From the NCBI GenBank assembly GCA_020636435.1, contig JACJXX010000002.1, positions 3,162,001 through 3,226,000 of the forward strand: a DNA stretch of 64,000 nucleotides, read 5' to 3'. The notes under the pieces are model-generated. The model was not told the DNA's origin and ran no database searches. It saw only the letters and a program-made list of their open reading frames with translations. Position numbers and translations under genes: made by a program. This DNA is from Lewinellaceae bacterium. GTDB lineage: Bacteria > Bacteroidota > Bacteroidia > Chitinophagales > Saprospiraceae. The first letter of the stretch is position 1. Each line of letters opens with the position of its first letter. Shown here piece by piece: positions 36,791 through 45,514 of the stretch.

Positions 36791-38440
36791 TTATTTTAAT
36801 TGAATCTTAAAAACTGCATGCAATTCTGAATCAGTAACATAAATCCGTTTATTTTCACAATCACAGGCAATGCCTTTAGGCGCCCCCCTGAGGATGCCAG
36901 CATCAGTGAATATACTCAACTTCCCAGTTACTACATTATACCTCAGGACATCAGCCCTGCCCGGGTCGACGATGAAAATATTCCCGTCCCCGCAAGTTGC
37001 TAAATCCCTGGGCTTGCGTTTGCTAAATGTAACGCCCTCCTGGAATGCAACTCCTAATGTCGTTACCGCCTGGCCATTAGAAATAGACTTAACAAACACG
37101 CCATCGATAAACCACAAGGTAGCAGTGCCGCCGATCAAAGTAGAAGTCACGCCTTTTGGTTCAATCAAACTGGCTAAAACCCCGCCTCCGGCAAAAGTTG
37201 AAGTGTAGTTTTGGGATGCGCCATTACTTTCATATGCGATCCGCCTAATTCTTTTATCCAGGTCATCTGTGACAAAAACTTCCAGAAGACCGTTGGCAGG
37301 GCCATCATAAACAGTAATTCCCCGAAGCTTACTGAACCGCGCTGAATCTCCCGATGTGTTGTCTCCGTTTTCAGCCCCGATACAGTCTCCGCTGGTTAAT
37401 CCGTCACTTCCCGAAATAGTGGTAATGGCATGATCCGCATTTTTCAGGTCGATCATTCTTACCGTACAGCTTCCCTGCTCTGCAATAAACATTTTTCCGG
37501 TGCCTTTATGAATTGCCAGGTCGATAGGTTGGTTAAACAGGCCTCTCGGGCCATCCACCGTGCCGACGCTGTCTGGTTTTCCGGCGAGTGTTTTTGTAAA
37601 CCCTGTCCTTGAGTCAATTTGCCTGATGATTTGGTTGTCCAGGTCAGCAACATAAACTGTGTCATCGTATACATCAATACCGACGGGTATATGAAACATG
37701 GCTTCGCTGATCAGCCCATCCGAATACCCAGGGAAGTTGATTCTTCCCGCCAACAACGAAAAAGAAACAACGCTTGGACGATAGACAAACGGCTTATCCG
37801 AAGCCTGTTCTCCTTCGTCACAATGTTCATCGAGGTTGTTTTTAAAATGTACTTTCACGAGCCCCGACTCGCAGCCCAGAGGGACTTTAAAGGTTATCGT
37901 GCTGTTTCCGGTATTCACCGATTCAATATCCTCAGGAGCGAGCTGGGTGCTACCGATAGTTATAGTATAGTCTTCCGGGGCCGGAAAACCAAAATTCTTG
38001 CCGTATATGACCACAGCTTCCCCCGCCGGCGCATCGTAGGTGGAAAGGCCCTCGACTTTTGGGCAGGAGTAGTTGAAAAGCACCAGTGAGGACGAACTCG
38101 GTTCTACACAATTTTTTTCAAATCCGTATTTAAACTCCACCCTCACAGGGCCCGAAAAGCCTTCTGTGGGCACCCGGAAGTTTATCGTGCTGTTATCCGT
38201 ATCTACTAATGTTATGTAATCCGAGGATAAAGGCACATTCCCGATTGTAATGCGATAATCTTCAGGATTGGCGAAATCAAAATTCTGTCCGAAAATAACG
38301 ACTGTTTCTCCTGCAAGGGCATCATTGGTAGAAAGGCGTTCCACTATCGGGCAGGGAATAGTTTCTATATCTCCCAGACAGGAAAAAAACGAAACTGCCA
38401 GGACACAAACTCCGGCCAGGGTCAGGGTAATGCGGCGCAT
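36791..38440 (-). CDS. IPT/TIG plus NHL-repeat lipoprotein
   Basis: A 549-residue predicted lipoprotein with signal LTLAGVCVLAVSFFSC. Two tandem IPT/TIG Ig-like domains (about 30-115 and 125-210) share the phrases AGE-VVI-G-NF and NSTI-F-VP, showing an internal duplication. A six-bladed NHL propeller (about 235-549) follows, with DVYDDTVYVADLDNQIIRQID, HKGTGKMFIAEQ and NGNIFIVDPG-type blades. Such proteins are surface binding modules, often for glycans or other proteins. It is AT-richer than the core genes. The two genes upstream on the same strand are the regulatory-domain and caspase genes, possibly one transcript. Confidence 0.8.
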   Translation of the reverse strand: MRRITLTLAGVCVLAVSFFSCLGDIETIPCPIVERLSTNDALAGETVVIFGQNFDFANPEDYRITIGNVPLSSDYITLVDTDNSTINFRVPTEGFSGPVRVEFKYGFEKNCVEPSSSSLVLFNYSCPKVEGLSTYDAPAGEAVVIYGKNFGFPAPEDYTITIGSTQLAPEDIESVNTGNSTITFKVPLGCESGLVKVHFKNNLDEHCDEGEQASDKPFVYRPSVVSFSLLAGRINFPGYSDGLISEAMFHIPVGIDVYDDTVYVADLDNQIIRQIDSRTGFTKTLAGKPDSVGTVDGPRGLFNQPIDLAIHKGTGKMFIAEQGSCTVRMIDLKNADHAITTISGSDGLTSGDCIGAENGDNTSGDSARFSKLRGITVYDGPANGLLEVFVTDDLDKRIRRIAYESNGASQNYTSTFAGGGVLASLIEPKGVTSTLIGGTATLWFIDGVFVKSISNGQAVTTLGVAFQEGVTFSKRKPRDLATCGDGNIFIVDPGRADVLRYNVVTGKLSIFTDAGILRGAPKGIACDCENKRIYVTDSELHAVFKIQLK

Positions 38441-38458
38441 GGGTTTAGGTTTTTAGGG

Positions 38459-39469
38459 TTAAAAATGATAAACCAGCCCGAGGCAAGGGCCGTCGATGTT
38501 ACAGGCCAATCCGGAAACCCTGCTGAGGTTAATGCCCGTGGAGGAGGAAGTGTTACCGGCCCGCGGCTTATTTTTAACCAGGCACTTTATTAAAATGCCG
38601 ACGCCGACGCATAATCCTGCGCCGGCGGAAGAGTAGACGTACCAGTCCTGGGCTCTTTTCGCATCCCGGTAAGTGCTGAGCCAATCATCATGGGAGTCAA
38701 AAGCAAAAGGGTCTTTATGGTCACTGTACAGCCGGTTGCTTTCCAGTTTGTGGTATACCGCAGACCCGGCCAGCAAGGCGGCGGCGCCCCAGGCATAGCA
38801 TTGGGGCGGCACTTTGTACCGTTTCTCCAACTGAACGTTGAGGTAATTGTCCTGCTCTTTTACAGTATAATCAGATTCCCAAACCTTGTACTTTGGCCCA
38901 CCGTCTATGTTCAGCCTTATTTTTTGCCCCGGGCCGGCAATGGGAGTAAAAAGGAAATACCCCTTGTCGTTTATGTTTTTCACCTCAAATTGAATGCCTG
39001 TAACATCAATAAAACTCATATTGTAATCTTTAAGAACCCTTCTCCCCCTTTTTCTGGCTTTCCCTCCCCCTCGCACATCTCCCGAAATCATTATTTCTCC
39101 CATTGGCCCTTCCCCGATTTCCGGAAGTATCCTAAACGTCTTCCGGTTAAAGCTAGGGTCACGGCTGAGCGGAAAACTTCTAAAAAACCTTCTGTAACCG
39201 GAACGTTCCAAAATAATGGTAATCTGATCCCCTGGCCCAAATTGTTTTTCCTTTAGCCCAAACCTTCCTTCCGAATTGGTTTTTCCCCGAAGAACCAGGT
39301 TGTTTTGCCGGTCATAGGAATATACCTCGACATTTTCGACGGATGAACCGCTGCCGAAATCTATTACAATTATTGGGATTGTGATCTCCTGGCAAAGGCA
39401 GGGAAGCCCCAATGCCCCAAAAAGCAATGACAAAAGGGTGCTCCTAAACATGATCAGAGGCGTTTTCAT
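38459..39469 (-). CDS. Hypothetical exported protein with a carboxypeptidase-regulatory-like domain
   Basis: A 336-residue protein. A signal peptide (LLSLLFGALGLPCLCQ) leads into a beta-sandwich (about 28-115) with VENVEVYSYDRQNNLVLRGKT, NSEGRFGLKEKQF and GYRRFFRSFPL, resembling CarboxypepD_reg-like domains. A second beta segment follows, then two hydrophobic helices (AWGAAALLAGSAVY and SAGAGLCVGVGILIKCLV). The ATG overlaps the stop of the caspase gene by 4 bp, so the two are translationally coupled. The gene ends 18 bp before the TIG/NHL gene start. The function is unknown; it may assemble with the caspase at the membrane (inference). Confidence 0.6.
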   Translation of the reverse strand: MKTPLIMFRSTLLSLLFGALGLPCLCQEITIPIIVIDFGSGSSVENVEVYSYDRQNNLVLRGKTNSEGRFGLKEKQFGPGDQITIILERSGYRRFFRSFPLSRDPSFNRKTFRILPEIGEGPMGEIMISGDVRGGGKARKRGRRVLKDYNMSFIDVTGIQFEVKNINDKGYFLFTPIAGPGQKIRLNIDGGPKYKVWESDYTVKEQDNYLNVQLEKRYKVPPQCYAWGAAALLAGSAVYHKLESNRLYSDHKDPFAFDSHDDWLSTYRDAKRAQDWYVYSSAGAGLCVGVGILIKCLVKNKPRAGNTSSSTGINLSRVSGLACNIDGPCLGLVYHF

Positions 39470-41184
39470 CTTTGGCTGGGTTTATCAAAATTTGGAATAG
39501 TTAACTTTTCATTGATGTCCAACGTGATTTGCTCTTCTCTCACAGCTCCAGTATCGTTGACGAAGGTAAATTCCACAGTTCTTCCAAGAAGGGTGTCTGG
39601 AAAATCTACAGCGATCACCCTGGTTGAATCGTCGTAAACCGACTTATATACCACACCTTCAGAAATGAAAGAAAATCTTATTCCTTTTTCTTCAACTGTT
39701 CTTGCCCACCGCTGCATAACCACTTCCGGTTCCGGTTCTTTCACTATCCCCACCAACCGGATCGCTTCCGGTACGCTAAACAGGTTGCCGCCTTTCATTT
39801 CCAGGCGAACCGAAACAGGGCCTGGGGCATTGCCTGCCCGAAACTGAAAAGATTTCTCTACTTCGCTGCCAGGCCCAAGGTTGAACAGTTGTGGAACCGA
39901 GAGTTCCATGCTGTCGCAATCAAAATGCCAGGTCAGGTTTTCCGCTTTTCCTTCCCCTTTATTCTTCACTTTTACCAGAAAAGTTTTTTCCTCCCCTGGT
40001 GTCATTACGCCCAGATTGATTGCCCCGGAAGGCCCCGAAGGAAAACTCAATACAAGGGAAGCTTTTTTCGGGGGATCCTCCGGGGAAGTTTCCCATTTGT
40101 CAGCAGTGGAGATGGCAGGGGCAGCTATTGGTTCACCTATGAGCTTCGTAGTATCGGGCGCAATGCCACTATCCGGCTTATTCTCTCCCAATGCTTCGTT
40201 TTCAGTTGCATTATCTGGCTTCAAATCTTTATCCCCAAAAGCAACCTGCCAGCCTGTAAAGCATAAAGCGAACGCCAGTGCGGCAGCCGCCCACCACATC
40301 CACTTTGTACTGCCCCCCGTTGCGCTACCTCCTGGTTGCGGAACACTTCCCCCAGGTTCCAGCTCCTGAGGAACCCCCACCATCCCCTCTTTTTCCAGAG
40401 AAAAGAAAAACTCCCCTCCACTGTGCCCGGGAATCAGCATCGGCTCACAGCGGGGCAGCTGTTCGGAGTTGCTGCCCACCGACTCCAGGACCAGGGGATA
40501 AAGGCTAGTGATGCCCAGGTGGGATTTCTGGTTGTGCTCCAGGTGAAACAAAAAACTCTCGGCAAAGGGGCTGTTCTTGCCGGGCGGCCCATCCGGCACG
40601 AGCTCGACCCTGCCTGAGGTCAGGGCCCAGCGGGAAGGAACCGTCATCAGGCGGCGGCGAACCCGAACATTCCGGGTTTCAAAAAAAGCGCCGGAAAAAC
40701 AAGAATCGGCAACCAGCAAAATATGCCGGGAATGGATGGAGCGGAGCAGCCTTATTATCCTCGTATTGTCCAGGTAGGTCTCCAACCGGTTCACCTGGCC
40801 ATCGTATGGTATCCAAAACCCTTCTTCCAGCTGCTCGTCGTAAAACCCATGCCCGGAAAAATAAACCAGGAGGTTGTCCGTGTTTTTGACCTTGCCCTGC
40901 AGGCTTCTGAGCGCTTTGTGAATATTGCCCAGGGTTGCCTCCGCATCCAAAAGCACCGTTTGGCGTTGTGCGTCATAATGATAACGCCGGGAGAGCAGCT
41001 CTGCTACTTTTTTGACGTCATTTACAGCGTTGGGCAGGTTTTTGAAGTGATCATAACGGCTTATCCCAATGGCCAGAAGGTGGTTGTAGCCTTGGGCCCA
41101 CTCGTTGTTGCCGTCTTGGGCCTCCCGGTCGCGAAGCGATAGCCCCCGGTCGGCGTCATGATTCTCCTGAGGCATAATTTGCAA
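39466..41184 (-). CDS. Membrane-anchored caspase-like (C14) protease
   Basis: A 572-residue protein. An N-terminal C14 caspase/metacaspase domain (about 30-265) contains LLAIGISRYDHFKNLPNAVND, catalytic His112 in YFSGHG and catalytic Cys162 in ADSCFSG. A Pro/Gly linker and one membrane helix (about 295-316, WMWWAAAALAFALCFTGW) separate it from an extracytoplasmic region (about 360-572). That region has an Ig-like/ASPM-SPD-2-Hydin-like fold (PGEEKTFLVKVKNKGEG) and a beta-rich tail. The expected topology is caspase inside, sensor-like domain outside (inference). It overlaps the next gene by 4 bp. Confidence 0.88.
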   Translation of the reverse strand: MQIMPQENHDADRGLSLRDREAQDGNNEWAQGYNHLLAIGISRYDHFKNLPNAVNDVKKVAELLSRRYHYDAQRQTVLLDAEATLGNIHKALRSLQGKVKNTDNLLVYFSGHGFYDEQLEEGFWIPYDGQVNRLETYLDNTRIIRLLRSIHSRHILLVADSCFSGAFFETRNVRVRRRLMTVPSRWALTSGRVELVPDGPPGKNSPFAESFLFHLEHNQKSHLGITSLYPLVLESVGSNSEQLPRCEPMLIPGHSGGEFFFSLEKEGMVGVPQELEPGGSVPQPGGSATGGSTKWMWWAAAALAFALCFTGWQVAFGDKDLKPDNATENEALGENKPDSGIAPDTTKLIGEPIAAPAISTADKWETSPEDPPKKASLVLSFPSGPSGAINLGVMTPGEEKTFLVKVKNKGEGKAENLTWHFDCDSMELSVPQLFNLGPGSEVEKSFQFRAGNAPGPVSVRLEMKGGNLFSVPEAIRLVGIVKEPEPEVVMQRWARTVEEKGIRFSFISEGVVYKSVYDDSTRVIAVDFPDTLLGRTVEFTFVNDTGAVREEQITLDINEKLTIPNFDKPSQR

Positions 41185-41534
41185 TGGGGGTAGACGATAG
41201 CATGTGCCTCCTTCCCAATTTTATTTTAGTAAATGAAAGCTGAATAAATGAAACAACACAGTTGAAATCACTTCAACCCAAACTATGTTTCAACAATTGC
41301 TTAAAGACATTAGTTTCCTTTGGAGCAAAAATATTGGAGTCGCTTATTGGTTTTTTTTCTGCCCCCCGATTGGTTGTTTTTAAAAGTTCAATTGCTTAAC
41401 TTTGCGTCCGCATTTAAAAAGTCTGCCATTGTTTACCCTAATACTTAAAGGGCAGCGATGGGCAAAGAAGCCTGGCTTTGCTAAGGCTTCGGCAGACAAG
41501 AATCGCCTTTGCGTAAAGCTTCGGCGGTCGGAAA
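41185..41534. other. Intergenic region upstream of tRNA-Pro(GGG)
   Basis: AT-rich, non-coding DNA containing a strong promoter at 41374-41404 and GCTTCGGC words near 41488 and 41520 that could pair with GCCGAAGC-type sequence elsewhere. No gene is seen. Confidence 0.4.
41374..41404 (+). promoter_or_regulatory. Bacteroidota-type promoter, probably for tRNA-Pro(GGG)
   Basis: TTG at 41374-41376, a 20 bp spacer and TAACTTTG at 41397-41404 match the consensus. It lies 130 bp upstream of the tRNA. Confidence 0.6.
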
Positions 41535-41609
<75 letters not shown>

Positions 41610-41737
41610 TATACAAAAGCCTAAGTTACTGCTTGCCAGTTTCTTAGGCTTTGTCTTTTTTACAATGGATTGACTTTTAGGTTTTTTCAAATCACTTAAC
41701 GGTAGGCCGGCGTTTAAGCGATCATAAACGGGCGGCC

Positions 41738-42803
41738 TCACTTCCAATACACCTGCAAAAAATTCACGATCCACCTGTCCCGGTCGCCCAATTCCTCCCG
41801 CAGGTTCAGGCTAAACCGCGGCTGCTCCAGGCTGTACAGCTTCAGGACGGCACAACTTCCTGTCTTGTCCTGAAAACCAAGAATTTCCTCCCCAACACTC
41901 TCATTCAACTTCCCATCCGCCCCCAAAACATCAACAAACCTCACCTCGCATTGAAAACCGCCGTCTTTGGGTATGTGGTAACTTCCTTTTCGCGGGTTCA
42001 GTTTGTAAACATTAGGGTACAAGAGGTAGGTGCACTTTGCACAAAGATAATGATGATAAGCATACCTCTGTTTGAGGTCATCGTCCGAGGGTTTAGCCTC
42101 TTTGAGTACTTTCCATTTTGTGTCCAAAACGTAGGTGTCACTTCCTTTCTGAATGACGATATCCGGCTTGATCAGCTTTTGCTCCCAGAACCGCTTGCCC
42201 ACCTGCCGCCGCAAAGTTGGGATTGGTGGATACGGAGGGAATGATAAGCAACGCTTCATTGATGATCTCGTGCAGCACGTGGATGAGGTCGTAAACCTGG
42301 TGGCGGACAAAGAACCGCTCTTTGTGCACCAGGTTCTTGGTAAGGTGCTCTTGAAATTCCAACCGCCCGGTGAGTACGGTGCGGTTGCTCTCTTTCAAGC
42401 GGTATTGCTTGGCCAGCCCTTTATGGGCTAGTTGTTCAACTTCCCACAGAAATTGCTGAATGTAAAGGTCGTGTAAAGCGGCGTGCCGTAACCGAAGCTC
42501 GGCATTGGAACTTTCCTCCAGGCGGAGCAGCCGGCAAACCCGAAGCATCTGGATAAGGATATCGTGCCATTGACCTTTGAGGCCATTGGTTGATGCTTCC
42601 CGGTCGGCTTTCGGCAGAATCTCTATGGTCAGCTTGCCTACTTGAATCACCCCTACATACTGCTTGAATTGAATGCCTTGATGAATGACCGTAAAGAACC
42701 GGTTGTCATGTGCCTGGTTGTACTGAACCAGGGCTTCAAATTGGGGCAAAGTGAGCTGACCACCCTTTCGCCCTTTGTGGTAAAGTCGTTCGTACTCAAA
42801 TAC
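41738..42803 (-). pseudogene. McrC-like nuclease subunit, frameshifted and internally deleted
   Basis: Two overlapping frames together give a McrC-type protein. The upstream frame starts without its own codon at VFEYERL (42803) and carries LTLPQFEALVQYN and YVGVIQVGKLTIEILPKAD, the conserved N-terminal McrC signature, up to about 42200. The downstream frame resumes at WEQKLIKPDIVIQ and VLDTKWKVL, the PD-(D/E)XK nuclease motif, to 41738. Roughly 100 or more residues usually found between these parts appear missing, so a deletion with frameshift is likely. In McrBC the C subunit provides the nuclease. This copy is not functional as read. Confidence 0.8.
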
Positions 42804-43461
42804 ATGGCACCTTGAAGGTCAACAACATAATCTCCAGGCCAACCAACTGGGCATACATTCGCCCTAAAACCCAGATTTCCGTTGGTGGCACATTTTCTCG
42901 TTTTACCAGCCGGATTATCTCCTGGGCCATCTCCCGGTAAATCTCATTGATGCCTCCTGTCGTGCCTCGGTAGAGCAAAATATCGCTCTCCAGGCGGGCT
43001 TTGAATGCCACTAAATCCTTATTAACCCTGTTTGTATTGTGCAAAATGCTGTTTTCGGGAGGTAGCTGTTTTTCTCTTCTTAGCTCACTGACGACTTTGT
43101 GCAATAAAATCCTTCTTCGCTCTTCATCTTCCCCAATCCAGTATTTTTTTCGGGGAGTAAGGCCCTCTCTCTGGAGGTGTTCTACAAACTGATAGGCAAA
43201 GCTATGGAAGGTGGAAACATAGGGAAGGTTCCTGTTGCCAAAGCCTAATTTCATCAGCCGGTCAACGAATTGCTCCTTAGCCAAACGGTTGAACATCAAC
43301 ACCCGTATCCGCCTCGGCGTCACCTTTTTTTCTTGGGTGAGGTAGGCAATGCGGTGCCCCATGGTCAACGTCTTGCCTGACCCAGCAACTGCCAGGACTT
43401 TGGCATGGCCGCCATCGTGTTCTACTATCGCCTGTTGCTCATCCGTTAATTTCACTGCCAT
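42796..43461 (-). pseudogene. UvrD/Rep-like helicase, N-terminal fragment
   Basis: 221 residues of a superfamily 1 helicase: Q-motif region LTDEQQAIV, Walker A AVAGSGKT, then VLMFNRLAKEQF and STFHSFAYQFVE (motif Ia/Ib-like). It ends at LLTFKVPCI, where the family continues with motif V/VI and the second RecA domain. The frame then runs straight into the McrC-like N-terminus (stop inside it), so a deletion has fused the two genes. About two thirds of the helicase are lost. It could still be translated but would not be an active helicase. Confidence 0.82.
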
Positions 43462-43528
43462 TCATTTAATTTTATCAAACCCTCCCCCCTACTCCATCAA
43501 CCCCTTCACCAAACAATCCCTCAGATCC

Positions 43529-43840
43529 TTATAGTACAGAATGCTGCATGAGCTTGAGCAGGCCGTTCAGGGTCTTGTGGACGGACTGGGTGTCCCGCCC
43601 GCTGAGGGCGCCGCCGAGGTCTATCCGGGGCAAGACCCTGGTCAGCGCCCCGTCTTTTTTGCCGGTGTATTCCTGGGCGATCTTCCGGTCATACCATTCG
43701 AAGGCTTTGCGCATCCGGTCGTCCCACTCTTGATCGGTCCAGCTGTAGTCTCGCTGAAAACGAGGGACATGGTAGGTCAGCCCGTTGCCCATCAGCTGGC
43801 AGTAGGCCTGGTTGGAGGTGTTAAAATTGATCGCTGACAT
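43529..43840 (-). pseudogene. DUF262 (GmrSD-like) N-terminus joined to a second, unrelated tail
   Basis: 103 residues. The first 40 (FNTSNQAYCQLMGNG, PRFQRDYSWTDQEWDD) are the characteristic start of DUF262/GmrSD-type ParB-fold proteins, which are nucleases or restriction components several hundred residues long. From about residue 43 the sequence changes to KAFEWYDRKIAQ ... VLPRIDLGGALSGRDTQS, ending soon after. That tail resembles the C-terminus of BREX BrxL-type Lon-like proteins as I remember them, with low certainty. The gene is a chimaeric remnant. Confidence 0.6.
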
Positions 43841-43932
43841 GCTCTGCTTTTTTCGCTAATTTAACCTATTTTCACAACTATTCAGATTTTGCCCTGAACG
43901 GCATTTCCTCCCTTTGTTTGCCCCATCTATGA

Positions 43933-44397
43933 CGGAGAAAAAAGGCAGAAAATGCGCTGTCACCTTTTCCAGCGCTTCAAGAGCATGGCGCAGCTCAATG
44001 GAAACATTTTGTCCAGGTTTTCCGTGCGTTAAAAATACTGGTCTTCTCCGTTTCGACCCGCAGCGGAAAGCGCGCCAACCCGTGTTTCCTGATAGAACAC
44101 AAAAGCCACCCGGACCACACCGCCGTTTTCCAGGCCCTGTACTATGCCAGCAGCGCCATGCTCCGGCGAGCCAGGAACGGGGAGGAGCAATGGCTGATCA
44201 TCCCCATCCTGTTCTACCACGGCGAGGAAACCTGGGAGTACCGGCCGCTGAGCAGCTTCTTCGAAGGGCTGGAAGAGCCGTTCCTGCGCTACCTGCCCGC
44301 TTTTGACTACCTATACCATAACTTCAACGCCCTGCCGGACGAGGAGATCGCGAGGCTGCCCAACCGCCTGCTGGCATCGGCCCTGCTCGTAGAGTAG
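43933..44397 (+). pseudogene. Rpn/PF04754-family nuclease remnant
   Basis: The open frame lacks a proper start (a stop lies at 43930) and is short at both ends. It contains the PD-(D/E)XK-type motif FLIEHKSHPD, followed by QALYYASSAM and IIPILFYHGEETW, and ends LASALLVE. These are signatures of recombination-promoting nuclease Rpn (transposase_31) proteins, normally about 300 residues. The N-terminal part appears scrambled between frames. It is oriented opposite to the neighbouring remnants. Confidence 0.7.
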
Positions 44398-44404
44398 CCC
44401 GTCT

Positions 44405-44824
44405 TTAACCAACTGTTACCCGCTTCTTCCGCTTCACCTCATTCGTCAAATGCGGAACCACCTTGCCCTTCTCATCCTTCAGCTTCCACTCGTCATCCAA
44501 ACCTTCATACCGGTTCCAGCGCTCCGGGCTCCAGGGGCTGCCGCTGGGGTTCTTGCCCCGGTCTTTGCCCCATTTGACATTGAATTGCCGGCGCAGCACC
44601 TCCGCCTGCACAAAGGGATAGACATTCAGCCGGACGCCGTCGCTGAAATCCGGATCCCAGCCGATGGGCTGCTTGTCCAACGGCTTCCAGCGGATAAACA
44701 GTACGAACTTGAGCTGATGATAATCAGCAGGCAAGCCAATTGAACTTAGAAATAATTTGAAAAACGAATACCGGATATCGGTGGAACCTCCGCTGAAGGG
44801 ATCAGCGGGTTGGCCGCCAGCCAC
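44405..44824 (-). pseudogene. C-terminal fragment of a DNA-methylase/BREX PglX-like protein
   Basis: A 139-codon frame. The central block FIRWKPLDKQPIGWDPDFSDGVRLNVYPF followed by LRRQFNVKWGKDRGKNPSGS resembles the C-terminal end of PglX or Eco57I-type adenine methylases (typically PIGW-x-PDLNDGVRLNIRPF ... KWxKDRGK). The preceding residues and the conventional start do not match, so this is a truncated tail. Its position beside McrC, DUF262 and Rpn remnants supports a decayed defence island. The family assignment is from memory and uncertain. Confidence 0.45.
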
Positions 44825-44999
44825 CGGTGGTTTTCCGGGAATTCGAGGTGCAGGCCGGAGCAGTATTGGATTTTCATTTGGGGTTTTGGTTCAAAACAGG
44901 CTTTGGGGTGGGAATGCTTCCAAAGATCATTGAAAATATGCAGAGCCGGATTTCAGAGCTGGAGGCTCGCTTGCATGAAAAACCACGGCCGACTTATGG
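44825..44999. other. Unassigned stretch between the methylase tail and tRNA copies
   Basis: Short plus-strand frames here (for example MLPKIIENMQSRISELEARL) have no neighbour or motif support. Possibly further remnant DNA. Confidence 0.3.
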
Positions 45000-45129
45000 C
45001 GGTGACGGCGGGATTACTCCCATGCGGTCGTGTACTGCGTGCTCGAACCCGCGATACCCCTTTCAGCGTATGCCAGTTTAGTCCCGCTCATCCGAGCGGG
45101 AGTGGTTTCAGCCGCTCGCCCACGCCACC
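45000..45129 (-). pseudogene. tRNA-Ser pseudo-copy A with replaced anticodon arm and T-loop insert
   Basis: 130 nt matching tRNA-Ser(GCT) from acceptor to acceptor. The anticodon half CAGTTTG is replaced by the hairpin TCCCGCTC-GGAT-GAGCGGGA (minus strand), so no anticodon remains. A 28 nt insert (containing GCACGCAGTACACGACC) splits the T-loop after TTCGA. The acceptor stem is still pairable (GGTGGCG/CGTCACC with one G-U). Confidence 0.85.
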
Positions 45130-45161
45130 GGGCGTATGCAGAAATATAGAGCCGTAGAAAT

Positions 45162-45197
45162 AAAAAAGCCTGCCAGAGTTTTACACTCAAGCAGGCT
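45162..45197 (-). terminator. Terminator-like hairpin after pseudo-copy B
   Basis: AGCCTGC and GCAGGCT arms are followed on the minus strand by TTTTTTATT. It lies directly 3' of tRNA-Ser pseudo-copy B. Confidence 0.7.
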
Positions 45198-45201
45198 GTT
45201 G

Positions 45202-45314
45202 CGGTGACGGCGGGATTACTCCCATGCGGTCGTGTACTGCGTGCTCGAACCCGCGATACCCCGTTCAGCGTATGCCAGTTTAGTCCCGCTCATCCGAGCG
45301 GGAGTGGTTTCAGC
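45202..45314 (-). pseudogene. tRNA-Ser pseudo-copy B, 5' end missing
   Basis: Repeats copy A from the 3' acceptor end through the T-loop insert, variable arm and the substituted anticodon hairpin, then diverges after GTGGTTTCAGC, so the D-arm and 5' acceptor strand are lost. It is nearly identical to copy A over about 110 nt, offset by 202 bp. Confidence 0.85.
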
Positions 45315-45343
45315 TTTATTTGCCATGCATCGCTTTCAGCCAA

Positions 45344-45380
45344 TAAAAAAGCCCGCCTGGGAAATAAACCTAGGCGGGCT
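45344..45380 (-). terminator. Rho-independent terminator of tRNA-Ser(GCT)
   Basis: AGCCCGCCTAGG pairs with CCCAGGCGGGCT (minus strand; one mismatch near the loop) and is followed by TTTTTTATT. It lies 8 nt past the 3' end of the intact tRNA-Ser. Confidence 0.8.
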
Positions 45381-45387
45381 AAATCAG

Positions 45388-45476
45388 CGGTGACGGCGGG
45401 ATTCGAACCCGCGATACCCCGTTAAGAGTATGCCAGTTTAGCAAACTGGTGGTTTCAGCCGCTCACCCACGTCACC
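45388..45476 (-). tRNA. tRNA-Ser(GCT)
   Basis: The 89 nt type II cloverleaf has acceptor GGTGACG/CGTCACC with discriminator G, anticodon loop TTGCTAA (GCT) in a CCAGT/ACTGG stem, a long variable arm and T-arm GCGGG TTCGAAT CCCGC. This is the only intact copy among four related sequences here. Confidence 0.95.
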
Positions 45477-45514
45477 GGGTATTGTCTGAATCAACATGTA
45501 TTGTGCGAGAGCGG

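Noticed and set aside
41738..42310. Separate 190-residue protein
   Set aside because: Its first 35 residues are frame-shadow sequence; only the C-terminal part matches McrC, so it is part of one broken gene.
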